DNA of 64,000 bases from UKL13-2 sp947085425 (GTDB taxonomy: Bacteria > Pseudomonadota > Gammaproteobacteria > Burkholderiales > Usitatibacteraceae): positions 1-64,000 of the forward strand of contig CAMTWK010000010.1 in NCBI GenBank assembly GCA_947085425.1, read 5' to 3'. The position numbers and the translations under genes were made by a program. The notes under the pieces were generated by a model. It saw only the letters and a list, made by a program, of their open reading frames with translations. It searched no databases and had not been told where the DNA came from. Positions 17,585 through 27,061 of the stretch are shown one piece after another; the first letter of the stretch is position 1; the number at the start of each line of letters is the position of its first letter.

Positions 17585-18744
17585 GCCTTATCCTTGATGA
17601 GTACGACCTGCCACTGTCCGTTGATAAATCTCAATTCACGCTCACACTCAATGGCAGAATTTTCCAGCCGCTTGATGACCACTTCCCCTGCGCGTCGCAG
17701 CAACGTTATTGCGGCGACCGCCGACTTGTCGGGGTCCTTCGGCGCCAAAATTGGCGACCCGTCTGAAGTATTGTCCGGCACCAATGGCAGCAGCGCTTTT
17801 AAATCCATGGAAAACCCGGTTGCCGGTCTGGCACGGCCAAAAACGCGGCCAATGTCATCGTATCGACCACCGCGTCCAATCGCATCGCTGGCACCGTCCG
17901 CATACACAGCAAAGGCAAGTCCACTTTCGTAATTAAATCCACCCAACTCACTAAGGTCGATCGACACACCAATATTGCGGGCGGTGAAAAAAGCGATGAC
18001 TTGCTCAAGTTCATCCAGGGCATGTTTGACCCGGTCACTTTTTAGCAATATCCGTCTGGCACGCTGGATGATGGTCACACAGCCGGCACCGTGCCCATAC
18101 AAGCCAGGCAGCGCCGCCAGGCCTGTTTTGCGTTGTCCGTTGCGGCTCGAAAAATCATTTAAAGCCGGGATATCTTTTGCCGTGACGGCGGCAAAAAGCA
18201 TTTCACGTTCGTCATTGGATACACCGGCATCATCCACCAATGCGCGGAATATTTCCGAATGTCCGATATCAATTTTTGCCGCATGAATCCCCAACGCCTC
18301 TAGCGTCTCCAGCATGAGTTGTTGCACCTCTATATCTGCGTCTAAACCGGCGTGACCGTACAATTCGGCGCCGACTTGAAAAGGCTGCCGCGATTTGCCA
18401 AGACCGGAAGGCCGCGTATGCAACACACTTCCCGCATAACAAAGTCTGGTGACCCCGCCACGATTAAGCACATGGGCGTCAATTCTGGCCACCTGCGGCG
18501 TGGTGTCCGCACGCAGCCCCATCATACGACCGGACAACTGGTCAACCAGTTTAAACGTCGCCAAATCCATGTCGCGTCCCACGCCGGACAACAACGACTC
18601 GACGTATTCAAGCATGGGTGGCATCACCAACTCGTAGCCGTGCGACGCAAATATATCGAGTGTTAACCGGCGGATGCGCTCGAGCTTGGTCGCATCAGCA
18701 GGCAACAGATCTTCAATACTTTCCGGCAACGCCCAAGCGGTCAT
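17581..18744 (-). CDS. hisZ: ATP phosphoribosyltransferase regulatory subunit HisZ
   Basis: 387 residues, a HisRS-like catalytic fold without an anticodon-binding domain. Starts AWALPESIEDLLPADATKLE; class II motif 2-like text MGLRADTTPQVARIDAH and the motif 3-like GRGGRYDDIGRVFGRARPAT are seen. It allosterically completes short-form HisG for the first step of histidine synthesis; hisG itself is not in the window. A GGGGAAG site precedes the ATG. It is coupled to purA by overlap. Confidence 0.95.
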   Translation of the reverse strand: MTAWALPESIEDLLPADATKLERIRRLTLDIFASHGYELVMPPMLEYVESLLSGVGRDMDLATFKLVDQLSGRMMGLRADTTPQVARIDAHVLNRGGVTRLCYAGSVLHTRPSGLGKSRQPFQVGAELYGHAGLDADIEVQQLMLETLEALGIHAAKIDIGHSEIFRALVDDAGVSNDEREMLFAAVTAKDIPALNDFSSRNGQRKTGLAALPGLYGHGAGCVTIIQRARRILLKSDRVKHALDELEQVIAFFTARNIGVSIDLSELGGFNYESGLAFAVYADGASDAIGRGGRYDDIGRVFGRARPATGFSMDLKALLPLVPDNTSDGSPILAPKDPDKSAVAAITLLRRAGEVVIKRLENSAIECERELRFINGQWQVVLIKDKA

Positions 18745-18765
18745 TTCACTTCCCCAGCCAACAAG

Positions 18766-18957
18766 TCAATACAAAAACGTCAACAACACCAGTCCGATCA
18801 GCATCGCAGCAAAACCCATAAACCGCAGTTGGCCGTCTGTCAATTTCATCGCCTGCAGCATGGTTTCGCGCCACCTTGCAGGTGCGATAAACGGCATGAT
18901 GCCCTCAAAGATCAGCATAAGCGCCCCACCCGCCAACAATACATCCCAAAAGTTCAT
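18766..18957 (-). CDS. DUF2065 family small membrane protein
   Basis: 63 residues from the ATG at 18957: MNFWDVLLAGGALMLIFEGI, then PFIAPARWRETMLQ and a second helix FMGFAAMLIGLVLLTFLY. Two membrane helices joined by a short cytoplasmic or periplasmic loop match DUF2065 (YjeT-like). It lies between hflC and hisZ as in many betaproteobacteria. Function unknown. A TTG six codons upstream is a weaker start. Confidence 0.85.
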   Translation of the reverse strand: MNFWDVLLAGGALMLIFEGIMPFIAPARWRETMLQAMKLTDGQLRFMGFAAMLIGLVLLTFLY

Positions 18958-18996
18958 TGGCCTATTTGCCTTCAAAATAAAACGTTAAAAACAGGC

Positions 18997-19032
18997 AACA
19001 AAAACGGCGCGCTCTTTTCAGAACGCGCCGTT
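18997..19032 (-). terminator. Intrinsic terminator of the hfq-hfl operon
   Basis: On the minus strand, a 9-bp GC-rich stem AACGGCGCG/CGCGCCGTT with a 12-base loop is followed by TTT and further T residues. It sits about 80 bp after the hflC stop and just before the DUF2065-hisZ-purA unit, separating the two transcripts. Confidence 0.8.
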
Positions 19033-19111
19033 GGTGAATTATACGCACTTTCGACCGACCGCACCGCTCTGAAAGGTCAACTGTGCAACCCGTCCGACTC
19101 CGTGCCGGCGT

Positions 19112-19987
19112 TTATTTGCCGCGTCCGGGATTTCGCATGTACTTAAAGAAATCGGAACTGGGCTCGAGCACCATCACATCAGACTTGTTTCTAAAGCTCT
19201 CTTTATACGCTTCCATGCTGCGATAGAAGGAATAAAACTCGGCGTTTTTTCCGTAGGCTTGTGCGTAAATGCGGGTCGCTTGCGCGTCACCTTCACCCTT
19301 GGTTTTTTGTGCGTCGCGATAAGCTTCGGCAAGAATCACGGTACGTTGCCGCTCCGCGTCCGCCTTGATTTTGTCGGCATCACCGGCACCGGTTGCACGC
19401 AATTCATTTGCCACGCGTTTGCGTTCCGAATCCATGCGTCGATAAACGTCCGCTGAAATTTCCGGCACCAGATCAACCCGTTTTAGGCGCACGTCCACCA
19501 CTGAAATGCCAATCGCGCGCGCATCCGTATCGGCCTTAATGCGCAGATTATTCATGATGGTTTCGCGTTTTCCCGAAATAACCTCTGCAAGCGTGCGTTT
19601 ACTGAATTCATCACGCAGATCGTTATTGAGTGATTGCGCCAATCGAAGTTCGGCCTGGTCGATATCACCACGCGTCGACACAAAAAACTGTTTGACATCG
19701 ATGATGCGGTATTTCATGTACGAATCAACCAGTACGTTGTTTTTCTCACTGGTTTGAATCCGTTCGGCATCCTTGGCATCAAGCGTTTGAATCCGCGTGT
19801 CATACATGCGAATATTTTCGATCAACGGCACCTTGAAATACAGTCCCGGCTCGGTATGGATGGCCACTACTTCACCGAGACGAAAGCGAATCGCATTTTG
19901 ACGTTGATCCACCGTAAAGGCGGTCATGACCAGCGTAATCAGCACGCCGATGACAATTACTGTAACGAGGGGGATATTTTTTTTCAT
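19112..19987 (-). CDS. hflC: FtsH modulator HflC
   Basis: 291-residue SPFH/band 7 protein with one N-terminal helix (MKKNIPLVTVIVIGVLITLV). A band 7 domain at about 22-190 contains DQRQNAIRFRLGEVV and PGLYFKVPLIE. A coiled-coil tail is rich in Ala/Glu/Lys (AERQRTVILAEAYRDAQKTK). The ATG at 19987 is chosen from its GGAG site and the 13-bp spacing to hflK. With HflK it forms a large periplasm-facing cage that regulates FtsH. Confidence 0.94.
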   Translation of the reverse strand: MKKNIPLVTVIVIGVLITLVMTAFTVDQRQNAIRFRLGEVVAIHTEPGLYFKVPLIENIRMYDTRIQTLDAKDAERIQTSEKNNVLVDSYMKYRIIDVKQFFVSTRGDIDQAELRLAQSLNNDLRDEFSKRTLAEVISGKRETIMNNLRIKADTDARAIGISVVDVRLKRVDLVPEISADVYRRMDSERKRVANELRATGAGDADKIKADAERQRTVILAEAYRDAQKTKGEGDAQATRIYAQAYGKNAEFYSFYRSMEAYKESFRNKSDVMVLEPSSDFFKYMRNPGRGK

Positions 19988-20000
19988 TTTATTCTCCGGA

Positions 20001-21374
20001 TTATCGACCGTCACGCGAACGCAAATCGCGACGGGCCGCGACTGGGTCCGGCGCAGCGGTTGCCGGTGGATCACTCAAAGTGACTGATTTTGCAATCGGG
20101 TCCAGCCCCTGTGGCGATGCAGAGTTGGTCATTTGCATTAACTTATCCAATGGCAGATACAAAAGATTTTGGCCGCCCTTTTGGTCGATCACCACCTTGC
20201 TGGTGTTTTGCATGACCTGCTGAATGGTATCCAAATACATGCGCTCTCGCGTCACCTGCGGCGCTTTTTCGTACTCTGTCACCACGGCGGAAAACCTTGA
20301 TGCGTCACCCTGCGCATTGGAGACCACCCGTTGTTTATGTCCACTCGCCTCTTCGATCAATCGCGCCGCCAAACCACGCGCTTTGGGAATGATGTCGTTT
20401 GCATACGCTTCGCCCTCATTCTTGAGCCGCTCCTTGTCCTGCTTGGCACGCACCGCGTCGTCAAAACTCGCCTGCACCTGCTCGGGTGGCTGGGCGTTTT
20501 GCAAATTCACATTCGATATTGAAATACCGGTTTTGTAATCATCGAGAATTTTTTGCATGAGTATCTTCACTCTTGCCGCAATGTCACCACGCCCTTCATA
20601 CAAAACATAGTCCATTTTGCTGCCACCCACCACTTCGCGCATCGCCGTTTCAGCAACCTGGCGTACCGCTTCGTCTGGGTTGCGGTTGTTGAACAAATAA
20701 TCTTCCGGGCTCTTCAACAAATACTGCACGGCAAACTGCAAATCAACGATGTTTTGATCCTCAGTCAACATCAGCGCCTCCTCCTTCATTTTGGCCTTCT
20801 GATTGTTGCGATGACCCACTTCAATCGCGCGCAAATTTTGAATGTTGACCACTTCAACTGTTTCAAACGGATACGGCCAACGCCAACGCGGGCCGGGTGA
20901 TGATGTTTGCGAATACTTACCCAAACGCAGCTCGACACCGCGGCTGCCCTCCTCAACGATGTAAAAACCGGTGGCCAGCCAGACTGCCAGCGCCAAACTG
21001 GCGGCAAGCGCAAAGCCGCCGCTCATCGCCGCGCCGGACGGTGGTTCAAAACCACCATCACCGCGATTGTTTCCGCCATTTCCCGGTTTCTGTCCAAAAA
21101 TGCCGGCGATTTTTTGCGTGAACTTTTTAATAATTTGATCGAGGTCGGGTGGGCCGTCGTTATTACCGCCACCGCTGCCGCCGCCACTGCGTTTACCCCA
21201 CTGCGGGTCATTCAGCGACATTTCAGACAGGCCATCGCCGGCAGGCTGGCGTTTGGTGAATCGACGCCAATTGAGCATCAAAAATAAATAGCGCAAGCGC
21301 AACACCGGGTACGCAATTATCGCGAGACCAACCGAAACAACTTTGATCAAAAACGATCGTGAGATCGACCGCAT
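20001..21374 (-). CDS. hflK: FtsH modulator HflK
   Basis: SPFH protein. The familiar part begins MSLNDPQWGKR (ATG 21221), then a Gly/Pro-rich stretch ending PPDLDQIIKKFTQK. The membrane helix is ALAASLALAVWLATGFYIV and the band 7 domain starts EEGSRGVELRLGKY. Upstream in frame, the ATG at 21374 has a clear GGAG site 7-8 nt before it and would add 51 residues with another hydrophobic helix (FLIKVVSVGLAIIAYPVL). I give the longer start because of that site; 21221 is the conservative alternative. The C-terminus is Pro/Ala/Arg-rich and dispensable-looking. Confidence 0.88.
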   Translation of the reverse strand: MRSISRSFLIKVVSVGLAIIAYPVLRLRYLFLMLNWRRFTKRQPAGDGLSEMSLNDPQWGKRSGGGSGGGNNDGPPDLDQIIKKFTQKIAGIFGQKPGNGGNNRGDGGFEPPSGAAMSGGFALAASLALAVWLATGFYIVEEGSRGVELRLGKYSQTSSPGPRWRWPYPFETVEVVNIQNLRAIEVGHRNNQKAKMKEEALMLTEDQNIVDLQFAVQYLLKSPEDYLFNNRNPDEAVRQVAETAMREVVGGSKMDYVLYEGRGDIAARVKILMQKILDDYKTGISISNVNLQNAQPPEQVQASFDDAVRAKQDKERLKNEGEAYANDIIPKARGLAARLIEEASGHKQRVVSNAQGDASRFSAVVTEYEKAPQVTRERMYLDTIQQVMQNTSKVVIDQKGGQNLLYLPLDKLMQMTNSASPQGLDPIAKSVTLSDPPATAAPDPVAARRDLRSRDGR

Positions 21375-21396
21375 AGCACAACTCCGAAACAATAAA

Positions 21397-22641
21397 TCAA
21401 TGAAATGTCGGCCGGTAAGATTTTGCTAAATCCCGGTCAACGATGGGTGAAGATTGGGTGCTGCAAATTGTGATTGGTTCCGATTGCAACATCGCATCGT
21501 CAGAAATCAAGGGTGTTGCGGTAGTCAGTGCTGCGTATTCCAAAAGCGCATTGCGCAGTTGCTCAACTCCAGCCCCGGTTATGGCGCTTAGTCGAACTTC
21601 TGAAATTTTACCACTCTCATCTCTGAATATCGACGCGGGTGAATTACCCTCCAGCCGATCTATTTTGTTCAGCACCCGTATCTGTTGAATATGATCGGCA
21701 CCAATTTCAACGAGGACTTTTTCAACGTCCTCAATTTGTTGCTCGCGCGCCGGATTAGAGGCATCAATCACATGCAATAGTACGTCTGCCTCCAGCGCCT
21801 CGGTCAACGTGGCGTGAAAGGATGCAACCAATCCATGCGGCAATTCCCGAATAAATCCGACCGTGTCCGAAATTGTCGTATTGCAGGACGGCGATAAAAA
21901 TATCTTGCGGGTGGTGGTGTCCAACGTGGCAAAAAGTTGATCCGCCACATAGGTGTCCGCCCGGGTCAGGCAATTAAACAGGGTCGATTTGCCGGCGTTG
22001 GTATAACCAATAATGGATACCGTAAATGCACCGGTGCGGTCGCGATCTGAGCGCTGTGTGGATCGCTGACGCTCAAGCTTTGCGAGTCGTTTTTTCAGCC
22101 GTTTAATGCGCTCACCAACCAGACGCCGGTCGATTTCCAATTGCGTTTCACCCGGCCCGCCGCGTACGCCAATACCGCCCCGCTGGCGCTCAAGATGGGT
22201 CCAGCCCTTGACCAGGCGCGTCAGCAAATGCTGCATTTGCGCCAATTCGACCTGCAACTTGCCCTCGGCCGAACGCGCTCGCTGGCCAAAAATTTCCAGA
22301 ATCAAATCGGTGCGATCCATGACGCGAACCTTGTCCGCACCAAGAATTCTTTCTATGTTGCGGATTTGAATCGGCGACAGTTGGTGATCCACCACCACCA
22401 GGGTCGCTTCGTATTGATCGACCAACACTTTTAGCTCGTCGACTTTGCCGCTGCCAGCAAATGTCGCGGCGTCAGGTTTTTGCCGTTTGCCGGTGAGCAC
22501 GTCCACCACGATTGCGCCGGCGGTGGAAATGAGTTCACGCGCTTCGGCAATACGCCCCTCGACTTGTCCCTCGCCAAAATCAAGAACAAGCAACACCGCA
22601 TTCACGCGACTGGCAGTGGTGGAGGGAAAAGGTGGCTTCAA
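21397..22641 (-). CDS. hflX: Ribosome-associated GTPase HflX
   Basis: 414 residues. N-terminal HflX domain (DVLTGKRQKPDAATFAGSGK; DHQLSPIQIRNIERIL), the linker GWTHLERQRGGIGVRG with GETQLEIDRR, then a G domain: GYTNAGKSTLFN, DTVGFIRELPH and NKID. HflX splits stalled ribosomes. The C-terminal domain after about residue 365 does not resemble the E. coli tail and appears replaced by a short unrelated end. The start is a TTG (22641) or a GTG 13 codons later; neither has a good ribosome site. Same operon as hfq. Confidence 0.92.
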   Translation of the reverse strand: MKPPFPSTTASRVNAVLLVLDFGEGQVEGRIAEARELISTAGAIVVDVLTGKRQKPDAATFAGSGKVDELKVLVDQYEATLVVVDHQLSPIQIRNIERILGADKVRVMDRTDLILEIFGQRARSAEGKLQVELAQMQHLLTRLVKGWTHLERQRGGIGVRGGPGETQLEIDRRLVGERIKRLKKRLAKLERQRSTQRSDRDRTGAFTVSIIGYTNAGKSTLFNCLTRADTYVADQLFATLDTTTRKIFLSPSCNTTISDTVGFIRELPHGLVASFHATLTEALEADVLLHVIDASNPAREQQIEDVEKVLVEIGADHIQQIRVLNKIDRLEGNSPASIFRDESGKISEVRLSAITGAGVEQLRNALLEYAALTTATPLISDDAMLQSEPITICSTQSSPIVDRDLAKSYRPTFH

Positions 22642-22974
22642 ATGTTCACTTTAAATAAAATGGTGGATGTCGTTTGGTGGCGTGGTGACGTGGTGGCACC
22701 CCTCCGACAACCAGACCATATTGGCCGGGCAAGGCATCCCACTCCACAAATGTGGGGGCATTCATCACGATTCCAAGCGCAAACCCACGCTGCCGACGAC
22801 ATTCCACGAGCGCGCAGGCAAACGACAGCGAATCGCAAACGGTACCTGCAAACGACAATCAACAGTCAACCCAGCCGGAGGCTGACGGAAATACTCACAT
22901 CGTTCGCCGTATTCTGCCGCGCATCATGGCATAACCAAGACGGCCAAAATTTGCGCCGTGCAGGCGCGGATGGA
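22642..22974. other. hfq-hflX spacer without recognised gene
   Basis: 333 bp between the hfq stop and the hflX start. Short open frames exist on both strands but none shows protein-like composition, a ribosome site or a family motif. A weak GCGCC/GGCGC stem just after hfq (around 22952) has no T-run, so hfq and hflX may still be co-transcribed. A small-RNA gene cannot be excluded. Confidence 0.4.
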
Positions 22975-23214
22975 TCAATTTTCAGCGGGGGCGTCAAACG
23001 GTACCGTGACTGCACGCGCCGGAACAACCGTGGAGATGGCGTGTTTGTAAACCATTTGCGTGACTGTATTTTTGAGCAGCACAACGTACTGGTCAAACGA
23101 CTCAATCTGACCCTGTAATTTGATGCCATTCACCAGGTAAATTGAAACGGGGACATGTTCCTTACGCAATATGTTCAGGAACGGGTCTTGTAGAAGTTGC
23201 CCTTTTGTACTCAT
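22975..23214 (-). CDS. hfq: RNA chaperone Hfq
   Basis: 79 residues. Sm1 motif VSIYLVNGIKLQGQIESFD and Sm2 YKHAISTVVPAR, including the conserved KH. The N-terminus is MSTKGQLLQDPFLNILRKEH. The ATG at 23214 has GGAGA eight bases upstream; the TTG five codons earlier overlaps that site and is rejected. It forms a hexamer that pairs small RNAs with mRNAs. The C-terminal tail after the Sm core is short (about 12 residues). Confidence 0.97.
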   Translation of the reverse strand: MSTKGQLLQDPFLNILRKEHVPVSIYLVNGIKLQGQIESFDQYVVLLKNTVTQMVYKHAISTVVPARAVTVPFDAPAEN

Positions 23215-23560
23215 ATTATTATTCTCCAACCTGGTTGACTGCGACTCCCCACCAAATAATGGCGGATTAAAAGTCCAATGTCAGGTAATTATGACCTTAT
23301 TTCAAAAATGCCTCACTACGGCAGGTGGTTCTCAGACAGGGTTTTAGTACAATTGTTCCATTCAATCTTTGAATCTTAGGAAAAAGCCACATTTATCGCT
23401 CATCATCGTCAAAATGACCAACACACAATATCAAAGATGGTGTGGATTGGTCAAATTGCCACCCCAATGTTTGCGATCGCCGGATATTCCGTCTATTTCG
23501 CCGGTCTTGGCTGCCTATCCTGCAAATCGCAGCTATGAACTTGCGTAAATTTTCTAAAAA
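23215..23560. other. der-hfq spacer, probable hfq promoter region
   Basis: 346 bp, A/T-richer than the genes. No family-level gene is seen. A 44-codon plus-strand frame at 23414-23548 (MTNTQYQRWC...) lacks a ribosome site and homology cues. TACAAT near 23349 is preceded 16 bases upstream by TGGTTC on the plus strand, a weak promoter-like pair. The minus-strand promoter for hfq should lie here but no strong match is visible. Confidence 0.4.
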
Positions 23561-24979
23561 TCAGGCGTATTTGCGCTTCATTCTAATCCGGCCACGCCGT
23601 CGCTTGTCCTCTTGACCCTTGGTCAGCGCCGGTGGCTTGCGGCCACGAAACGGATTCGACCCTTGCTTCAGTTCAACGCGTAGCGGAGTACCGCGCAGCT
23701 TGAAGGTCTCCATAAAGCGACCCTCAAGGTATCGGATGTAACTTTCATGCACGCCGTCCAATCCCGAGCCATGCACGATGACCAATGGCGGATTGTGTCC
23801 GCCTTGGTGGGCATAACGCATTTTTGGACGATGCAAACCATTCAGTGGTGGTTGATGTGCGGCCGTTGCGGCCATCAACGCACGTGTCAGTTTCGGCGTG
23901 GAAAGCTTGGCCATGGCCGCGTCAAAAGCATTGTCGACCGAGGTGAAAAGCGGATTCAGGCCCATGCCATCTTTGGCGGAGATGGTGTGCATATGGGCGA
24001 AGCTCAAAAAATGCAGTTTTCGATCAAAATCTGCCTTGGTGCGCTCTCTGGTGTATTCGTCCAGGTTATCCCACTTGTTGATGGCCACCACCAGCGCCCT
24101 GCCCGACTCAACAATAAAACCGGCGATATGCGCATCTTGTTCGGAGACTTCTTGTCTGGCATCGAGCACCAAAATAACCACATGACAGTCGGCAATTGCC
24201 TGCAAGGTCTTGATTACAGAGAATTTTTCAACCGCTTCAAATACTTTTCCACGCCGCCGAATGCCCGCCGTATCGATCAAGGTGTAGTCTTTGCCGTTAC
24301 GGTTGAGTGGGATAAAAATTGAATCGCGGGTGGTTCCCGGTTCGTCAAAAGCAATCACCCGCTCCTCACCGAGAAGTTTATTGACCAGAGTCGACTTGCC
24401 GACGTTGGGCCGGCCAATAATCGCAACTTTAGGGTGTTTGGGCTCCTCCTCTTCCACCGACTCCGGGAAGTTCTCCAACATATCTTCAATGAGCTGTCTA
24501 ACGCCCTCACCATGGGCGGCCGAAATTGCCACCGGCGCGCCAAGACCAAGCTCGTGGAATTCAGCGGTGACGATATTTTCGTCCATTCCCTCCGCTTTAT
24601 TGACAGCAACAAGCAGTGGAACCTGCCGGCCATCACCATCACGATGAATGGTCTGGCGCAGTCGCTCGGCAATAATTTTGTCTTGCGAGGTTAAACCCTG
24701 ACGACCGTCAACCACAAACAAAATGGCATCGGCTTCGGCGACCGCCTGCAACGTTTGTTTGGCCATCTCGTGCAAAATGCCGTCGGTGACCTTGGGCTCA
24801 AATCCTCCCGTGTCCACCACCAAGAACGGCTTCGACGCACCCCTGCCGTGACCGTAGTGGCGATCACGCGTCAGCCCGGGCAGATCCGCCACCAAGGCGT
24901 CGCGCGATTTGGTGAGGCGGTTAAACAACATCGACTTTCCGACATTTGGCCGGCCGACAATAACAATGGTTGGTTTCAT
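23561..24979 (-). CDS. der: Ribosome assembly GTPase Der (EngA)
   Basis: 472 residues with two tandem G domains and a KH-like C-terminal domain. G domain 1 has GRPNVGKSM, DTGGF and NKAEG; G domain 2 has GRPNVGKST, DTAGIRRRG and NKWD. The C-terminus is basic (RMKRKYA). In domain 1 the residue after GKS is Met instead of the usual Thr. The ATG at 24979 fits the family start (MKPTIVIVGRPN), but no Shine-Dalgarno is visible. It acts in 50S maturation. It follows bamB by about 140 bp. Confidence 0.96.
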   Translation of the reverse strand: MKPTIVIVGRPNVGKSMLFNRLTKSRDALVADLPGLTRDRHYGHGRGASKPFLVVDTGGFEPKVTDGILHEMAKQTLQAVAEADAILFVVDGRQGLTSQDKIIAERLRQTIHRDGDGRQVPLLVAVNKAEGMDENIVTAEFHELGLGAPVAISAAHGEGVRQLIEDMLENFPESVEEEEPKHPKVAIIGRPNVGKSTLVNKLLGEERVIAFDEPGTTRDSIFIPLNRNGKDYTLIDTAGIRRRGKVFEAVEKFSVIKTLQAIADCHVVILVLDARQEVSEQDAHIAGFIVESGRALVVAINKWDNLDEYTRERTKADFDRKLHFLSFAHMHTISAKDGMGLNPLFTSVDNAFDAAMAKLSTPKLTRALMAATAAHQPPLNGLHRPKMRYAHQGGHNPPLVIVHGSGLDGVHESYIRYLEGRFMETFKLRGTPLRVELKQGSNPFRGRKPPALTKGQEDKRRRGRIRMKRKYA

Positions 24980-25121
24980 AATAATTAAAAATCGTTGGTG
25001 AGACATCGGGCTTTGTGCCCGGAAAAATTGACCGACCAACGTTTTTGACTTTTCCGCTTGGCTACTGGCTACTCGACTGCTATTTTTTTAGTGCATTAAA
25101 AATTAGATTGATGCACTTCAA

Positions 25122-26285
25122 CTAACGGACGGCGACTGCAAACACGCCACCTTTTTCGGTTTGTGCGATGAGCCTGCCGCCACCCAATACCAGCGACACC
25201 ACCCGGCTGCCGTCGGTGGCAACCCGCCCGGTCAGCTCACCCGAGTCGGCGGACAGCGAATGAATGAACCCCAGGCGGTCGCCAAGCACAATGCGCCCTT
25301 GAACCACAACCGGCGTGCCGACGTCGCGATTTTGTAACTTTTCCTGCTTCCACACCGTTGCGCCCGACGTTTTGTCCAGCGCCACCACGTTGCCATAGGT
25401 ATCAGCCACATAAATATTCTTGCCATCCACTGCCACACCATCGGCGCTGGCAATGTCACGCGTCCACAATACGTTTCCGCTCAACGTCTCCACACAACCG
25501 GTACGCCCCTGATAAACCGCCGCACAAACACGCGATTCATCAATAACCGGCAAACCGGCCACATCGGCAATTCGCTCAAGCTCGGTGGTGCCACGTGGCA
25601 ATGAAATGGTCGCCTCCCAAACCGGCCGTCCGGTTTCCAACTCGATGGCAACGACCTTGCCACCCGGGAATCCGGCATAAATCACATTGCGCGCCAAAGT
25701 CACACTTGCGTTGGTACGCAATATCAACGCTGGTGCTGCGCGGGTAAATACCCATTTGCGTTTGCCATCCGCGCGATTCAACGCAAACATGCGGCCATCG
25801 GCGGTGCGCACAACAACCGTGCCTTGCGCGACCAACGGTGCGGCCAAAATTTCTCCACCCAGTGAAGTTTTCCAGAGTGACCGGCCGGAACCGTCAAACG
25901 CCAGCACCTCGCCCTGAACATTGGCGACCACCAAGGTTTCCTCACCAAATCCGGCACCAGCCGATAATTTTGACTTGGTGTCGATGCGCGAAACAACACC
26001 ACCGCCCTGATCAGCAAGAACACTGATTGAACCGTCATATGCCGCCGCATAAATGATCTTGTCGCCCAATGAAGGCGAAAACCGATACCCCTTTGCGCCG
26101 CCGACATTCGCCGACCATTGCAGCGAAATCGCCGAATCACGAATTTCCGCCAACGGCACGAGTTTCTTGTTGCTGCCAAAAAGACCACAACCGCTGACGC
26201 CTGCCAGCAGCAACATCAGCAGCGCAAATCTGGTCGTGCGACCCAGCGAATCCGCACTTTTTTCAAACACTATTAGTGCACTCAT
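25122..26285 (-). CDS. bamB: Outer-membrane assembly lipoprotein BamB
   Basis: 387 residues with a lipoprotein signal (LLMLLLAGVSGC, lipid Cys at 33). An eight-bladed beta-propeller of PQQ-type repeats follows, e.g. FDGSGRSLWKTSLGGEI, LNRADGKRKWVF, LDKTSGATVWKQEKL. It scaffolds the BamA complex that folds outer-membrane proteins. Its ATG overlaps the yfgM stop by ATGA, and the yfgM-bamB-der order is conserved. Confidence 0.95.
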   Translation of the reverse strand: MSALIVFEKSADSLGRTTRFALLMLLLAGVSGCGLFGSNKKLVPLAEIRDSAISLQWSANVGGAKGYRFSPSLGDKIIYAAAYDGSISVLADQGGGVVSRIDTKSKLSAGAGFGEETLVVANVQGEVLAFDGSGRSLWKTSLGGEILAAPLVAQGTVVVRTADGRMFALNRADGKRKWVFTRAAPALILRTNASVTLARNVIYAGFPGGKVVAIELETGRPVWEATISLPRGTTELERIADVAGLPVIDESRVCAAVYQGRTGCVETLSGNVLWTRDIASADGVAVDGKNIYVADTYGNVVALDKTSGATVWKQEKLQNRDVGTPVVVQGRIVLGDRLGFIHSLSADSGELTGRVATDGSRVVSLVLGGGRLIAQTEKGGVFAVAVR

Positions 26286-26995
26286 GGCTTTGCCCCCGCA
26301 GCGTCTTTATCACCGGCTTTTTTGTCTGTGCTTTTATCTGCCGGTTTTTCAATTGCACCACCAAATGCATCCAGTTTCGCCTGGGAAATTGATTTAAGTG
26401 GACTGCGATGCTCGGCTTTGTTGACCGCCACTTCATAAGCTGCCCGGGCTTCGTCGCGACGACCTTGCACAGCATAAATATCGCCCTTCAGATCGGCAAC
26501 CATGGACTCAAAACCCACATCGGTGATGAGCGCAAGCGCCTTCAACGCGTCGTCATATTTTTTTTCGTCAACCAACACGGCGGCAAGGCGGATTCTTGCA
26601 ATACTCCGATGCGATTCACGGCCTTTTTCAACCACCCATTGCAGATGTTTTTTCGCCTGCTCCAGATCACCGCCGTCAAATGCCGCCTTGGCCGCCATCA
26701 GTTGCACGTCCGTCGCATAAAAAGTCCGTGGATATTTTTCGGCCAACGCCACGGCGGCGTCCGAGAGTTTTTTCCACTCCTTATTTACGGTTATTTCTTG
26801 CGCGACCTTTTGCACGCTCATAAAAAGCGCCTCTGCTTCGACGCTTTGTTTGGCTTGGTAATATTTCCAGCCTTGGGTGCCGGCCACGCCGAGGAAAAAG
26901 GCAGTCAGCGCCAAATAAATCCACGTGCCCCACTTGTCCCACCAATCTTTAAGGGCTGCAATACGCTCTTGTTCTTCTAAATCGTAAGCTGACAT
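26282..26995 (-). CDS. yfgM: YfgM-type ancillary SecYEG translocon protein
   Basis: 237 residues. Short cytoplasmic N-terminus (YDLEEQERIAALKDWWDKWG), one membrane helix (IYLALTAFFLGVAGTQGW), then a periplasmic TPR-like domain (about 45-205, QLMAAKAAFDGGDLEQAKKH). The tail is Lys/Asp/Ala-rich and disordered. YfgM binds the SecYEG translocon with PpiD and helps exported proteins fold. It is coupled to bamB and about 65 bp from hisS. Confidence 0.9.
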   Translation of the reverse strand: MSAYDLEEQERIAALKDWWDKWGTWIYLALTAFFLGVAGTQGWKYYQAKQSVEAEALFMSVQKVAQEITVNKEWKKLSDAAVALAEKYPRTFYATDVQLMAAKAAFDGGDLEQAKKHLQWVVEKGRESHRSIARIRLAAVLVDEKKYDDALKALALITDVGFESMVADLKGDIYAVQGRRDEARAAYEVAVNKAEHRSPLKSISQAKLDAFGGAIEKPADKSTDKKAGDKDAAGAKP

Positions 26996-27061
26996 TGAAT
27001 GACTACCTTCTAAATAATATTGGTCAAAATTGTTTGGTTGGCTGTGAGGCCGGAACTACAG

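Noticed and set aside
23414..23548. 44-codon plus-strand frame in the der-hfq spacer
   Set aside because: No ribosome site, no homology cue; kept only as a note in the spacer entry.
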